Source of the DNA: an uncultured Pelagibacteraceae bacterium
GTDB lineage: Bacteria > Pseudomonadota > Alphaproteobacteria > Pelagibacterales > Pelagibacteraceae
Assembly: GCA_902632445.1 (NCBI GenBank)
Contig: CACPCL010000001.1
Span: 78,375 to 142,374 of the forward strand
DNA length: 64,000 nt
Reading direction: 5' to 3'
Of the stretch, positions 1 through 8,737 are shown one piece after another. Each line of letters opens with the position of its first letter. The stretch's first letter is position 1. The notes under the pieces are model-generated. The model did no database searches. It was not told where the DNA came from and saw only the letters and a program-made list of their open reading frames with translations. The position numbers were made by a program, and so were the translations under genes.

Positions 1-540
1 GTTTTCAATGTAGCCAGGAACATTCCAATTAAAATATAGTACGATTACTGCAGCTATAATGCCGTAAATAGGCATATTTTTTATTAGGATTTTCAACGAG
101 AAACTTTTTTTGGCTAAGAGAACTCCAAGTGTAAAGTGTAAAAGAATTATTACTGATGCTATTGCGGAAGCGACCCCTAAACCAGCATTTCCATAAGCAA
201 ATAAACATATAGGAATACCCATATTTCCAGTGTTGGGGAGGATAAGTGGAGGTAATTCACTTACTATGTCTTTCTTTAAAATAAGTAAAAAAATTATTCC
301 CACAATTGAAAAACCGGTAATTATCACGAATGAATATATAAAGTATTCAACAAAAGTATTTAAAGATACGCCGGTTGATGTAATTGTATAAAATATCATC
401 GCAGGTGTTCCAATATTACCTGCAAAATTAGTTATAAAATTAGTATCAAAATTTGAATCTTTTTTTCCTATATAATAACCTATACCAATTACAAAAAAGA
501 CAGGAAATAAAACATCGACGAGTTTAATATAGAGATCCAT
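1..540 (-). CDS. AEC family (auxin efflux carrier-type) transporter, 3' end outside window
   Basis: This is an inner-membrane secondary transporter of the AEC family, probably exporting or importing small organic acids. The reverse strand stays open for 180 codons from an ATG at 540 to the window edge, so the C-terminal part is missing. The visible protein is almost entirely hydrophobic helices. It carries the family-typical PNTGNMGIPI segment near residue 90, followed by an FAYGNAGLGVAS helix. The ATG overlaps the stop of the SbmA/BacA-like gene by one base (ATGA type), so the two are probably co-transcribed. The substrate cannot be read from the sequence. Confidence 0.8.
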   Translation of the reverse strand, partial: MDLYIKLVDVLFPVFFVIGIGYYIGKKDSNFDTNFITNFAGNIGTPAMIFYTITSTGVSLNTFVEYFIYSFVIITGFSIVGIIFLLILKKDIVSELPPLILPNTGNMGIPICLFAYGNAGLGVASAIASVIILLHFTLGVLLAKKSFSLKILIKNMPIYGIIAAVIVLYFNWNVPGYIEN

Positions 541-1544
541 CAAACCCTTACATCAGATTTTCTAGGTCTTCTAAATTTAATATTATAATTTATTGCTTTT
601 TCAAATTCCATTAATCTTTTATGAATTGATCTTAGCTCTGTAATTCTTGTCCAATTATATAAGAAAACCGAAAAAGCATCTTTAACTTCACCAAAAGCAT
701 TAACTACTTGCATCATAACACCTAAAGTAAATGCTGCAGTAAATAACCCTGGAGCCATAATCAAGAAAGGAACAATCACAAAAAGTTGTCTGTACCAAAT
801 AGCCCACAAATCAAAATAACCATAGTGTAAGTATAATCTATGGTAATTAAATTTTATCCCGGTAAACAATTGAAGTAAGGTTGGTGCTTGAACATAATTT
901 TTTCTATCGTCCTCTCCGTAAACTAATTCTTTTCGAAATGCTGCCTCTACTTTTTGATTATTATATTCAAGACCTGGTAACTTAATACCAACAAGCCAAC
1001 TTATTAAAATTCCTCCGATACTTAAAATTAATGCAACCCACACAAGTGATCCAGAAACATTATTTAAAAAAGGAACTGTAACATTTGATGAAAGAGCCCA
1101 AAGAATTGGGATAAAGGCAATAAGCGTCATGATTGCTTTAACCACCTGTAAGCCAATAGACTCAACAATTTTTGCAAAATTCATACAATCCTCTTGTATC
1201 CTTTGAGATGATCCCTCTACTTTAACTTCTGTTGCACGCCAATAAGGCATGTAAGAGAAAGTAATCGCTTCTCTCCATCTAAAGGCCCATAATCTTGTAA
1301 ACCAATTAGTAAATGCAAAAAGCGTCACATAAGGTAATGCTATATATAAAAATTTTCGAATTGAGTCCCAAAATTCTGAGATATTTCTTTTTTCTGCAGT
1401 TTGAAGTATGTCGTAAAAATCTTTATACCAACTATTAAATAATACATCTAAATATGTTTGTGAAACTAATAATAAAATTATAAAAGAGCCTCCTCCGTAA
1501 GACCAAAGGTACCACTTTTTATCTTTAAAATAACTTCGCCACAT
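540..1544 (-). CDS. SbmA/BacA-like peptide transporter
   Basis: The 334-residue polytopic membrane protein matches the SbmA/BacA family of inner-membrane peptide importers, which in alphaproteobacteria also affect very-long-chain fatty acid modification of lipid A. Family-typical segments are visible: FRWREAITFSYMPYW near residue 90, a QRIQEDCMNFA stretch near 115, VGIKLPGLEYNNQKVEAAFRK near 190, and ELVYGEDDR just after it. SbmA of enterobacteria is about 406 residues. This protein lacks roughly the first 70-80, including one N-terminal membrane helix, so it is a short version of the family. The ABC-like halves of related ABCD transporters are absent. Family membership is clear; the substrate is not. 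Confidence 0.85.
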   Translation of the reverse strand: MWRSYFKDKKWYLWSYGGGSFIILLLVSQTYLDVLFNSWYKDFYDILQTAEKRNISEFWDSIRKFLYIALPYVTLFAFTNWFTRLWAFRWREAITFSYMPYWRATEVKVEGSSQRIQEDCMNFAKIVESIGLQVVKAIMTLIAFIPILWALSSNVTVPFLNNVSGSLVWVALILSIGGILISWLVGIKLPGLEYNNQKVEAAFRKELVYGEDDRKNYVQAPTLLQLFTGIKFNYHRLYLHYGYFDLWAIWYRQLFVIVPFLIMAPGLFTAAFTLGVMMQVVNAFGEVKDAFSVFLYNWTRITELRSIHKRLMEFEKAINYNIKFRRPRKSDVRV

Positions 1545-1577
1545 AATTAATTTTTTAGAAAATTGTCTGCATAAGAT

Positions 1578-1826
1578 TTAATAACGAATTCTTTTTTTAG
1601 GTTCAATAATTGTGTAGGATATATTGTTTGCTTTAGCGTATTCTATTGCTTTTTCTTTTGTTTGGAATTTTAGAATAATTTCCTCTAAAGTATCTGTTGA
1701 GGTCTCCCAACCCATTAATGGATTAATTGATGGATCTTTAGTTATAAATTCTAAAATCCATTTTTGCTTCCCATCGCCTGACTGCGTGGCAGTTTTTGCT
1801 GGAATATATATTTTTGCTTTTTTCAT
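1578..1826 (-). CDS. NDUFS4-like accessory subunit of NADH:ubiquinone oxidoreductase (complex I)
   Basis: This 82-residue soluble protein resembles the ETC complex I subunit family (mitochondrial NDUFS4, 18 kDa subunit), found as an accessory subunit of alphaproteobacterial NDH-1. The signature features are an N-terminal [12 protein letters not shown] segment, WILEF near residue 24, [11 protein letters not shown] near 37, and [17 protein letters not shown] leading to a basic tail. It would sit on the peripheral arm near the NADH-dehydrogenase module. It stands alone here, away from the nuo operon, as is common for this subunit in alphaproteobacteria. It lies just downstream of tRNA-Pro on the same strand and may be transcribed with it. 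Confidence 0.85.
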   Translation of the reverse strand: MKKAKIYIPAKTATQSGDGKQKWILEFITKDPSINPLMGWETSTDTLEEIILKFQTKEKAIEYAKANNISYTIIEPKKRIRY

Positions 1827-1832
1827 AATTTT

Positions 1833-1909
<77 letters not shown>

Positions 1910-1982
1910 TTTGACTGTTTTATAGGTTAATTATGCATTTTTGGCAATTGAAAGATAGTCTCTATAGAAGTAAATAATACCT

Positions 1983-3155
1983 ATGATCCAACAAATAACA
2001 AAACCATTCAAATACTTCTTCAAACTAGAAGCAGCTTCAGGTTTAGTTCTGTTATTTGCTGCAATTTTAGCTTTGATTATAAGCAACAGTGATTTTAGTG
2101 ATTTGTATTTTTCAACATTGGAAAAATATATAACACTGGGAGTTAAAGACTTTGGCTTAAAGCTTAGTGTTCTTCATTGGATAAATGACGTGCTCATGGC
2201 AATATTTTTCTTTTTCGTCTCTTTGGAGATTAAAAGAGAATTTTTACAAGGTGAGCTTTCAAATCCAAAACAAGCGTTATTGCCTATAATTGGTGCTGTT
2301 GGTGGAATGGCTGTTCCTGCTCTATTTTATATAATTGTTAATTATTCTGATACTAATACTTTAAATGGCTGGGCCATTCCTTCGGCTACAGACATAGCTT
2401 TTTCATTAGGTGTTTTGTCATTGTTAGGAAAAAGGGTTCCTATTTCTTTAAAAGTTTTTTTAACTGCTTTAGCAATAATAGATGATTTAGGTGCTATTGT
2501 AATAATCGCTTTCTTTTATTCAGGTAATATTGAAATAAAGTATTTAATATTAATGTTTATATCTGTAATAATTTTAATTAGTTTAAACAAAACTAAAGTA
2601 AAAAAAATTTTACCATATCTAATAGTCGGGATATTTCTATGGGATTTTACTCATCAATCTGGAATACATGCTACTATTGCTGGCGTTTTGCTAGCTTTAA
2701 CTATACCTCATAACATCAAAAATAATAAAGAATCTTTACTATTAAAATTAGAACATGGTCTATCACCTTATGTTGCTTTTGGAATAATGCCAATTTTTGC
2801 TTTCGCAAATGCAGGGGTATCTTTAGATGGTTTAACTTTTGCAACTTTATTAAATCCAGTGCCACTAGGAATAGTTTTGGGTTTATTTTTTGGAAAACAG
2901 ATTGGTGTGTTTTTACTTTCATATATATCTGTAAAATTAAAATTTGCAGACAAACCAAATAATTCAACTTGGCCAGCTTTTTATGCTGTTTCAATCTTAA
3001 CAGGGATAGGATTTACAATGAGTTTATTTGTTGGCAATTTAGCTTTTGCAAACAATTTAGAATATATGGATGGAGTTAAAATAGGTGTTTTAACTGGATC
3101 ACTTTTGTCAACAGTTTTTGGTTATTTCTTGCTACTTCTTTTCTCAAAAAAATGA
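1983..3155 (+). CDS. nhaA: Na+/H+ antiporter NhaA
   Basis: NhaA exports sodium in exchange for protons across the inner membrane. The 390-residue length matches the family. Characteristic stretches are FFFVSLEIKREFLQGEL near residue 75, the ATDIAFSLGVLSLLG segment near 135, LAIIDDLGAIVIIAFFY near 160 (the paired aspartates are the ion-binding and transport residues), GIHATIAGVLLALTIP near 228, and a late GIGFTMSLFVGNLAF helix. Its last four bases overlap the following SufU-like gene, so they are probably co-transcribed. A sodium-motive role fits a marine organism, which is inference. Confidence 0.95.
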   Translation: MIQQITKPFKYFFKLEAASGLVLLFAAILALIISNSDFSDLYFSTLEKYITLGVKDFGLKLSVLHWINDVLMAIFFFFVSLEIKREFLQGELSNPKQALLPIIGAVGGMAVPALFYIIVNYSDTNTLNGWAIPSATDIAFSLGVLSLLGKRVPISLKVFLTALAIIDDLGAIVIIAFFYSGNIEIKYLILMFISVIILISLNKTKVKKILPYLIVGIFLWDFTHQSGIHATIAGVLLALTIPHNIKNNKESLLLKLEHGLSPYVAFGIMPIFAFANAGVSLDGLTFATLLNPVPLGIVLGLFFGKQIGVFLLSYISVKLKFADKPNNSTWPAFYAVSILTGIGFTMSLFVGNLAFANNLEYMDGVKIGVLTGSLLSTVFGYFLLLLFSKK

Positions 3156-3556
3156 TTAATAATCAAATTATTAAGATTGCTTCTAATAATAAGTATGAAG
3201 GTTTAAAAAAGATTTATACACATAAAGCATCAGTTAGAAATTCCACATGTGGAGATTTAATCAAAATAGAATTAATTGCAAATAAATCAAAGATTAAATC
3301 AATGCGCTACGAAACTGATGCTTGTATTTTATGTGAGGCTTCGGCAAGTCTTCTAGCAAACAAAATTATCAATATTCCTTTAAAAGATATTAAGAAATAT
3401 TTTTTAAAGCTTCAAAACATAAAAAAAACTAAAAAATTTTTATTTCCAGCAAAACTAAAAGAATTTAATAAATTACTAAACAAAAAAACCTTAAGTAGAG
3501 CAAATTGTGTCATATTGCCTATAGATGCATTGTTAAAAGCATTTAGTATAGATTAA
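3152..3556 (+). CDS. SufU/IscU-like iron-sulfur cluster scaffold
   Basis: The 134-residue protein belongs to the NifU N-terminal/IscU/SufU fold, which receives sulfur from a cysteine desulfurase for Fe-S assembly. The expected ligands are visible: Cys33 and Asp35 in NSTCGD, Cys58 in DACILCEASAS (with an additional Cys61), and Cys119 in RANCV. The CEASASLLANKI stretch and the late third cysteine resemble the SufU branch. No suf or isc genes are next to it. It is translationally coupled to nhaA upstream (4-base overlap) and to the peroxidase downstream (TAATG). Whether it works as scaffold or as sulfur acceptor cannot be decided here. Confidence 0.75.
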   Translation: MINNQIIKIASNNKYEGLKKIYTHKASVRNSTCGDLIKIELIANKSKIKSMRYETDACILCEASASLLANKIINIPLKDIKKYFLKLQNIKKTKKFLFPAKLKEFNKLLNKKTLSRANCVILPIDALLKAFSID

Positions 3557-4101
3557 TGAAAATTTTTATATATATTTTTATTTTTATGTTTGGATTTTTT
3601 AATAATATTCACGCAAGCAGCAACGGTACAGCCTATGAATATAGTTTTAATGGTATTGACGGAAATTTGATTAAGTTAAGCGAATACAAAGAAAAAGTAA
3701 TTGTTGTAGTCAACGTTGCTAGTAGGTGTGGTTACACACCCCAATATAACGATTTACAAAAATTGTGGACAAATTATAAAGATAAAGATGTTATAATCAT
3801 TGGAATTCCTTCAAATAATTTCAAACAAGAGCCAGGCTCAAATAAAGAAATTAAAGATTTTTGTGAAACTAATTTTGGTATTGATTTTCCAATTACAGAG
3901 AAAACTAATGTTATTGGAAATGAAGCCCACCCTTTTTATAAGTGGGCAAGAAAAGATTACGGAATTGGTGCTATTCCGAAATGGAATTTTCATAAAATTA
4001 TAATCGGAAAAGAAGGGAATGTAGTTGAAACATTCGCTTCTTTTACTAAGCCAACTTCAAGTAAGTTTATAAAGACAATTGATAAACAAATTAAAAATTA
4101 A
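3556..4101 (+). CDS. secreted glutathione peroxidase-family peroxidase
   Basis: A 181-residue peroxidase with an N-terminal Sec signal (about 20 residues ending at HASS) suggests a periplasmic enzyme that reduces hydroperoxides. The family motifs are complete: NVASRCGYTPQY with the peroxidatic Cys58, the FKQEPGS glutamine loop near 90, and the PKWNFHK tryptophan-asparagine pair near 143. A cysteine near residue 103 (DFCETNFGIDFP) is at the position of the resolving cysteine in thioredoxin-dependent members, so the reductant may be thioredoxin rather than glutathione (inference). The start overlaps the stop of the SufU-like gene. The 3' end overlaps the convergent MBL-fold gene by 11 bases. 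Confidence 0.9.
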   Translation: MKIFIYIFIFMFGFFNNIHASSNGTAYEYSFNGIDGNLIKLSEYKEKVIVVVNVASRCGYTPQYNDLQKLWTNYKDKDVIIIGIPSNNFKQEPGSNKEIKDFCETNFGIDFPITEKTNVIGNEAHPFYKWARKDYGIGAIPKWNFHKIIIGKEGNVVETFASFTKPTSSKFIKTIDKQIKN

Positions 4102-4858
4102 AACTTAATCCATCGTAGGCTGGAACTATATTCTTTGGAAGTTTATTTTTAAGGAAATCATAATCTAAATCGGTATGCAGATTTGTTAAAATTGTTTTTT
4201 TAGGTTTAACAACATTTACAATTTCTAAAGCCTCATTAAGGCTTAAATGAGAAGGATGTTTATTAATCTTTAAGCAATCAAGAATAAGATAATTAAGTCC
4301 ATATAAATGTTTCATAGATTTGTTTGGAATTTTATTACAGTCACTTATGTAGGCAACTTTTTCAAACAAATAACCAGTTGCTTTAATTAAGCCATGAACA
4401 ACATCAAACGGAATTATATTTAAAGAACTTTTGTTCAAGTTTATATTGAATTCTTTTTGAACAGTATAGGCTTTCATAATGGGCTTATAGCCATGTTTTG
4501 ACTTAAAACAAAAAGTATATTTGGAAAGAAGAGCTTTAATAGTTCTCTTACTTCCATAAACAGGAATCTTTTTTTTATTTTTCCAATAGAAAGGTCTGAT
4601 TTCAAATATTCCAGAAGTTTGATCTGCATGTTCATGAGTATAAATAATTGCATCTAAATCTTTTATTTTATTTGTTAAAAATTGTTTTTTTATATCTGGT
4701 GAAGTATCAATTAAAATTGATAAATTTTTGTATTGGATGTGAGCACAACATCTCGATCGAATATTTTTTTTATTTGATTTAAGTTTACCCATGTAATTGG
4801 TTATCCAGGGTGAACCAAGTGAACTGCCGCATCCTAAAATTGTAAATTTATTTTTCAA
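4091..4858 (-). CDS. MBL-fold (PhnP-like) metallo-hydrolase with altered metal ligands
   Basis: This 255-residue protein is the MBL-fold hydrolase usually found beside tatD and metG in alphaproteobacteria. The N-terminal LGCGSSLGSPW segment, the DTSPD motif near 51, THEHAD near 74-79 and the C-terminal LDYDFL..LP..IVPAYDG segment are all recognisable. Two usual metal-binding histidines are replaced: HxHxDH reads H75-E-H-A-D-Q80, and the LTHLH motif reads LTNLH (Asn226). His155 (VVHG) and Asp173 (ISDC) remain. It may bind a single metal or be altered in activity (inference). Its start overlaps the tatD stop by four bases. The substrate is unknown; family relatives include cyclic phosphodiesterases. 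Confidence 0.8.
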   Translation of the reverse strand: MKNKFTILGCGSSLGSPWITNYMGKLKSNKKNIRSRCCAHIQYKNLSILIDTSPDIKKQFLTNKIKDLDAIIYTHEHADQTSGIFEIRPFYWKNKKKIPVYGSKRTIKALLSKYTFCFKSKHGYKPIMKAYTVQKEFNINLNKSSLNIIPFDVVHGLIKATGYLFEKVAYISDCNKIPNKSMKHLYGLNYLILDCLKINKHPSHLSLNEALEIVNVVKPKKTILTNLHTDLDYDFLKNKLPKNIVPAYDGLSFNF

Positions 4859-5637
4859 TTTAAATTTCCAAATAAATTAAAAAAATTTTTAGTAGTTTGG
4901 CTTGAAAAATCTTCAAAAGAAGTTTTTTTTAAATTAGATAAAAATTCTACAGTATTAACAATATAGCTTGGTTCATTAGATTTACCTCGTAATGGTTCTG
5001 GAGCCAAATAAGGAGAATCTGTTTCAACTAAAATTTTGTCATTTGGTAAATCCCTAAATGTATTCGCCAAATCTTGAGATTTTTTAAAAGTAACAACACC
5101 ACTAGCTGAAATATAAGCGCCTAAATCAATTAGTTTAAATGCAAAATTTCTAGTACCAGTAAAACAATGTATCAATATTTTAAGATCTTTATTTTTAACA
5201 GCATCTTTTAAAATATTATAAGTATCTTCTTCTGCTGATCTAGTATGAACAATTAATGGCAAATTTGTTCTCTTTGCAGCTTCTATGTGTTCTAAAAATA
5301 AATTAATTTGATCGTTCTTATCTGAATGATTATAATAAAAATCTAGCCCAGTTTCGCCTATTCCAATTATCTTTTTATTTAATTGAGTTTTTTTAATTAT
5401 ATTAGAGCTTACGAAATTTTTATGATTCTTTGCTTCGTGTGGGTGAATACCATAAGTCCCGTAAACACATTTATATTCATCGATTATCTTTAAAATCTTA
5501 TTAAAACTTCTGTCCTCAGTCGAAATTGTTAGCATATATTTTACGCCACCTTTATTTGCTCTATCTATGGTTTCTTTTAATGATAAACACATAGGTTCGT
5601 AATTTAAATGGCAATGAGAATCAATTATCATCTTCAA
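4855..5637 (-). CDS. TatD-family metal-dependent deoxyribonuclease
   Basis: A 260-residue TIM-barrel hydrolase of the TatD family (3'-5' exonuclease or DNase in characterised members, also linked to D-aminoacyl-tRNA editing in relatives). Metal ligands visible are DSHCHLNY at the N terminus, GETGLDFYY near residue 97, PLIVHTRSA near 130, IHCFTG near 157 and LVETDSPYLAPEP near 203. Two close start codons exist (MKMIIDSHC), and either gives a complete protein. The 5' end overlaps the 3' end of metG by 17 bases, indicating one transcript with metG, holB and tmk. Confidence 0.9.
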   Translation of the reverse strand: MKMIIDSHCHLNYEPMCLSLKETIDRANKGGVKYMLTISTEDRSFNKILKIIDEYKCVYGTYGIHPHEAKNHKNFVSSNIIKKTQLNKKIIGIGETGLDFYYNHSDKNDQINLFLEHIEAAKRTNLPLIVHTRSAEEDTYNILKDAVKNKDLKILIHCFTGTRNFAFKLIDLGAYISASGVVTFKKSQDLANTFRDLPNDKILVETDSPYLAPEPLRGKSNEPSYIVNTVEFLSNLKKTSFEDFSSQTTKNFFNLFGNLN

Positions 5638-7162
5638 TTTTTTTAAAAAGTATATCTATTTCTTTTAATTCAATATCATGATCAAAAATATCCTGATTTG
5701 AAATATTTTTAATTAGTAAGTCCCTGGATGAAATATTCATAGTTTCCAAAACTTTATTTGTAGATAAAGGTATAATAGGATTTAAGAGAATTGAAATATT
5801 TTTTATTTGCTCAGAAATAGTGAAAATTATTGAGTTCATCCTTTCGGGGTTATTTTTTTTCAAATTCCAAGGTTCTGAGTCATTAAAATATTTATTAGCC
5901 TCAAAAGAGAAATTAACTACCATTTTTATATATTCGTTTAAACTTTGTTCATTAATGAGCTTTATTAGTTTTGGTAAATTTCTTTTTAAATTATCTAGAA
6001 GATTTAAATCGCTTTTTATTAAATTTTTTCTTTTAGGTATCTTATTATTACAATTTTTTTTTATAAACGAAAAAACTCTTTGACATAAGTTGCCATAATT
6101 ATTTGCTAAATCATTGTTTATGCAATTCTTTAGATTGCTCATTGAAATACTCCCATCGTTTCCTAGTGACACCTCCTTTATTAAATAATATCTTAATTGA
6201 TCTATTCCGTATTTTTCAATTATTTCTATGGGATCCAAAATATTTCCAAGAGATTTAGACATTTTTTTTTCGTCTGATAAAATCCAACCATGTCCAAAAA
6301 CTCTTTTGGGCAAAGGTAATTTTGCAGCTAATAAGAAAGCAGGCCAGTAAATAGCGTGAAATCTTAATATATCTTTTCCAATAATATGTACATCAGCAGG
6401 CCAATAATCTCTAAATTTTTTATTGCTTGTATCAGGAAAATTTAAAGCGCTAATATAATTAGTGAGTGCATCCAACCAAACATAAATTATATGTTTGTTA
6501 TCATTTGGAACAGGTATACCCCAGGAAAAAGATGTTCTGCTGATCGATAAATCTCTCAAACCTCTTTCAACAAATTTGATAACTTCTTTTTTTCTTGATC
6601 TAGGCAAAATAAAATCGGTATTTTTTTCATAATGATCTAAGAGCTTTTTTGACCAGGCAGATAATTTGAAAAAATAAGATTCCTCTTCTACCCATTCTAC
6701 ATTTGATCCAGAAGATTTAGATACTTTTACTCCATTTTTATCTTCTACCTCATCTTGATCATAAAAAGCTTCATCTGATATTGAATACCAACCACAATAC
6801 TTATCTAAATAAATATCACCAGATTGTACCAGCCTTTTCCAAATTTCATTGACTGATTTATAATGCCTTTTTTCTGTTGTTCTAATAAAATCGTCATTAG
6901 ATAAATTAAGAATTTTTGTTAATGATCTAAAGTTTTCTGACAATTCATCACAGAAGACTTTTGGTTCTTTGTTATTTCTTTTTGCTTCTTTTTGAATTTT
7001 TTGCCCATGTTCGTCCGTTCCTGTCAAAAATAAAACATTAAAACCTTCTATTCTTTTAAAACGTGCAAAAATATCAGCGATAATACTAGAATAAGCATGT
7101 CCCATATGGGGTTTTCCAGAGGGATAATAAATAGGTGTGGTTATATAAAAATTCTTACTCAT
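5621..7162 (-). CDS. metG: methionyl-tRNA synthetase
   Basis: MetG charges tRNA-Met with methionine. The 513-residue class I enzyme shows the HIGH-type motif in TTPIYYPSGKPHMGHAYSS (residues about 8-25), the TDEHGQK segment near 50, the connective-peptide region CGWYSISDEAFYDQDEV near 122, and the KMSKS signature near 300. There is no C-terminal EMAP/dimerisation domain, consistent with the short MetG type. It overlaps holB by eight bases and tatD by 17, part of the long reverse-strand chain. Confidence 0.95.
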   Translation of the reverse strand: MSKNFYITTPIYYPSGKPHMGHAYSSIIADIFARFKRIEGFNVLFLTGTDEHGQKIQKEAKRNNKEPKVFCDELSENFRSLTKILNLSNDDFIRTTEKRHYKSVNEIWKRLVQSGDIYLDKYCGWYSISDEAFYDQDEVEDKNGVKVSKSSGSNVEWVEEESYFFKLSAWSKKLLDHYEKNTDFILPRSRKKEVIKFVERGLRDLSISRTSFSWGIPVPNDNKHIIYVWLDALTNYISALNFPDTSNKKFRDYWPADVHIIGKDILRFHAIYWPAFLLAAKLPLPKRVFGHGWILSDEKKMSKSLGNILDPIEIIEKYGIDQLRYYLIKEVSLGNDGSISMSNLKNCINNDLANNYGNLCQRVFSFIKKNCNNKIPKRKNLIKSDLNLLDNLKRNLPKLIKLINEQSLNEYIKMVVNFSFEANKYFNDSEPWNLKKNNPERMNSIIFTISEQIKNISILLNPIIPLSTNKVLETMNISSRDLLIKNISNQDIFDHDIELKEIDILFKKIEDDN

Positions 7163-8090
7163 TAAATAATTTATTTCTGATAGAGTTTAATAATGTATTT
7201 TGGTTTAAATTGTATAAAAAAAAATTATTAATATTTTTAGCAATAAAAGATCTATTTTCAATAAATTTATTTCTATCTAATTTTTTTTCATTTTTTAGAT
7301 TTTCTAAGTAATACTCAGAAAAAAATATTAATAAATCTTTATAAAAAACCTCTTTCTCCTTTTTGTATAACGATATTAAAAAATCAAAATTGTCCAAAAA
7401 ATTATCTTCGATATTAATTTTGTTACGTTCAAGAATGAAATTAAATTTTAAAAAATTTCCAGGAGATGCTTTTATTAAATCAGTTCTAAAAATCATTGGA
7501 TGATTAAAATTTTCAAAAAGTAAAGATATAATTTTCTTCCTTTTATTTTCATTTAAATTAATCTTGAACTCTAAACATCGGGATTTTATGGTTTCTAAAA
7601 GATGCTTAGAAGAATTATTTATCAATACAAAATGACTATTTTGGGTTGGTTCCTCAATAATTTTTAATAGAGCATTTAAGCTATTTATATTATACGTTTC
7701 AACATCATCTAAAATTATAAATCTTTTCTCATTGTTAAGGGATGTATTAAGCAGTTTATTTTTTAAGTTGCGTACGTCCTCAATTTTAATACTTTTGGAA
7801 ATTAGGTAATCTAGATAAATAATATTTTGAAATGAATTATTAGATAACTGATTATAAAAACTATTTTTTTCAAGAACTAAATTTTCTTTTTCATTATAGA
7901 AATTTTTATTAAAAATAAAATGCATTAAATGAATTATCAAACTAGCTTTACCAATACCCTTTTTACCTGTAATTAATAATGCTCTTGGAAATCTATCTTT
8001 TAAAATTAGATTTTTTAAAAAATCGTATTCTTCATCTAATTCGAATAACTTTATACTCTTCTTCGGATTAAAATATTCGGATAAATTCAT
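7155..8090 (-). CDS. holB: DNA polymerase III delta-prime subunit
   Basis: This is the clamp-loader subunit HolB. The 311-residue protein has an N-terminal AAA+ fold with a Walker A-like LLITGKKGIGKASLI near residue 40, a FIILDDVETYNINSLNALL Walker B region near 125, and EEPTQNSHFVLINN leading into the sensor-1 IKSRCLEF arginine/cysteine segment near 168. The C-terminal half is divergent and lysine-rich. Its position between tmk and metG is the standard bacterial arrangement, which supports the call. The start overlaps tmk by four bases. Confidence 0.88.
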   Translation of the reverse strand: MNLSEYFNPKKSIKLFELDEEYDFLKNLILKDRFPRALLITGKKGIGKASLIIHLMHFIFNKNFYNEKENLVLEKNSFYNQLSNNSFQNIIYLDYLISKSIKIEDVRNLKNKLLNTSLNNEKRFIILDDVETYNINSLNALLKIIEEPTQNSHFVLINNSSKHLLETIKSRCLEFKINLNENKRKKIISLLFENFNHPMIFRTDLIKASPGNFLKFNFILERNKINIEDNFLDNFDFLISLYKKEKEVFYKDLLIFFSEYYLENLKNEKKLDRNKFIENRSFIAKNINNFFLYNLNQNTLLNSIRNKLFNE

Positions 8091-8737
8091 TTAATTTTTA
8101 AATACTTGCTTGTAATTTCAAAGATTTTTTTTTCTAAAGAATTATTATTTTTTGATGAGTCTAAAATAAAATAATTCTTTTTTTTCCTGGCGATCTTTAA
8201 AAAGGATCTTTGTACCTTTTTATAAAAATCTTGTGTAAAATTATCATATCTATTTCTTGTCCTTCTCTTGAGTAATCTTTTTCTTGAAGTTTTAGGTGAT
8301 ACTTTTAAAATAAAAGTGAGATTTGGTTTGACTCCATTCAATATGAATTTATGAATATTATTAATAAAATTAATATTCACTTTTTTTCCATATACTTGAT
8401 AAGCTAATGTGGAGTCTATAAACCTATCACATATAACCACTTCCTTTTTTTTTAATGCTGGTTTAATTTTAGTTATTATATGTTCATTTCTTGCAGCTAA
8501 ATATAATAAAGTGTCTGTGTATCTATCGAATTTATCAGTTTTAGGTTTTTTAAAATAATCATTAAGTATTAAATTTCTTATCAACTCAGCGCTTTTTGTT
8601 CCACCAGGTTCTCTAGTTAATAAAGATTTAATTTTTTTTTTTTTTAATGAAATAAATAATTTTTTGCTTTGATAAGACTTTCCGCAACCTTCAACGCCTT
8701 CAAATACAATAAAAAAAGGTTTTTTTTTATACATCAC
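8087..8737 (-). CDS. tmk: thymidylate kinase
   Basis: Tmk phosphorylates dTMP to dTDP for DNA synthesis. The 216-residue protein starts with the P-loop FIVFEGVEGCGKSYQSK and has the LTREPGGT substrate loop near residue 41, a VVICDRFIDSTLAYQ segment near 100 (the DRF/Y motif) and a basic lid RRTRNRYDNF near 158. Two adjacent methionines are possible starts. It overlaps the carboxypeptidase gene by 11 bases upstream and holB by four downstream. Confidence 0.93.
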   Translation of the reverse strand: MMYKKKPFFIVFEGVEGCGKSYQSKKLFISLKKKKIKSLLTREPGGTKSAELIRNLILNDYFKKPKTDKFDRYTDTLLYLAARNEHIITKIKPALKKKEVVICDRFIDSTLAYQVYGKKVNINFINNIHKFILNGVKPNLTFILKVSPKTSRKRLLKRRTRNRYDNFTQDFYKKVQRSFLKIARKKKNYFILDSSKNNNSLEKKIFEITSKYLKIK

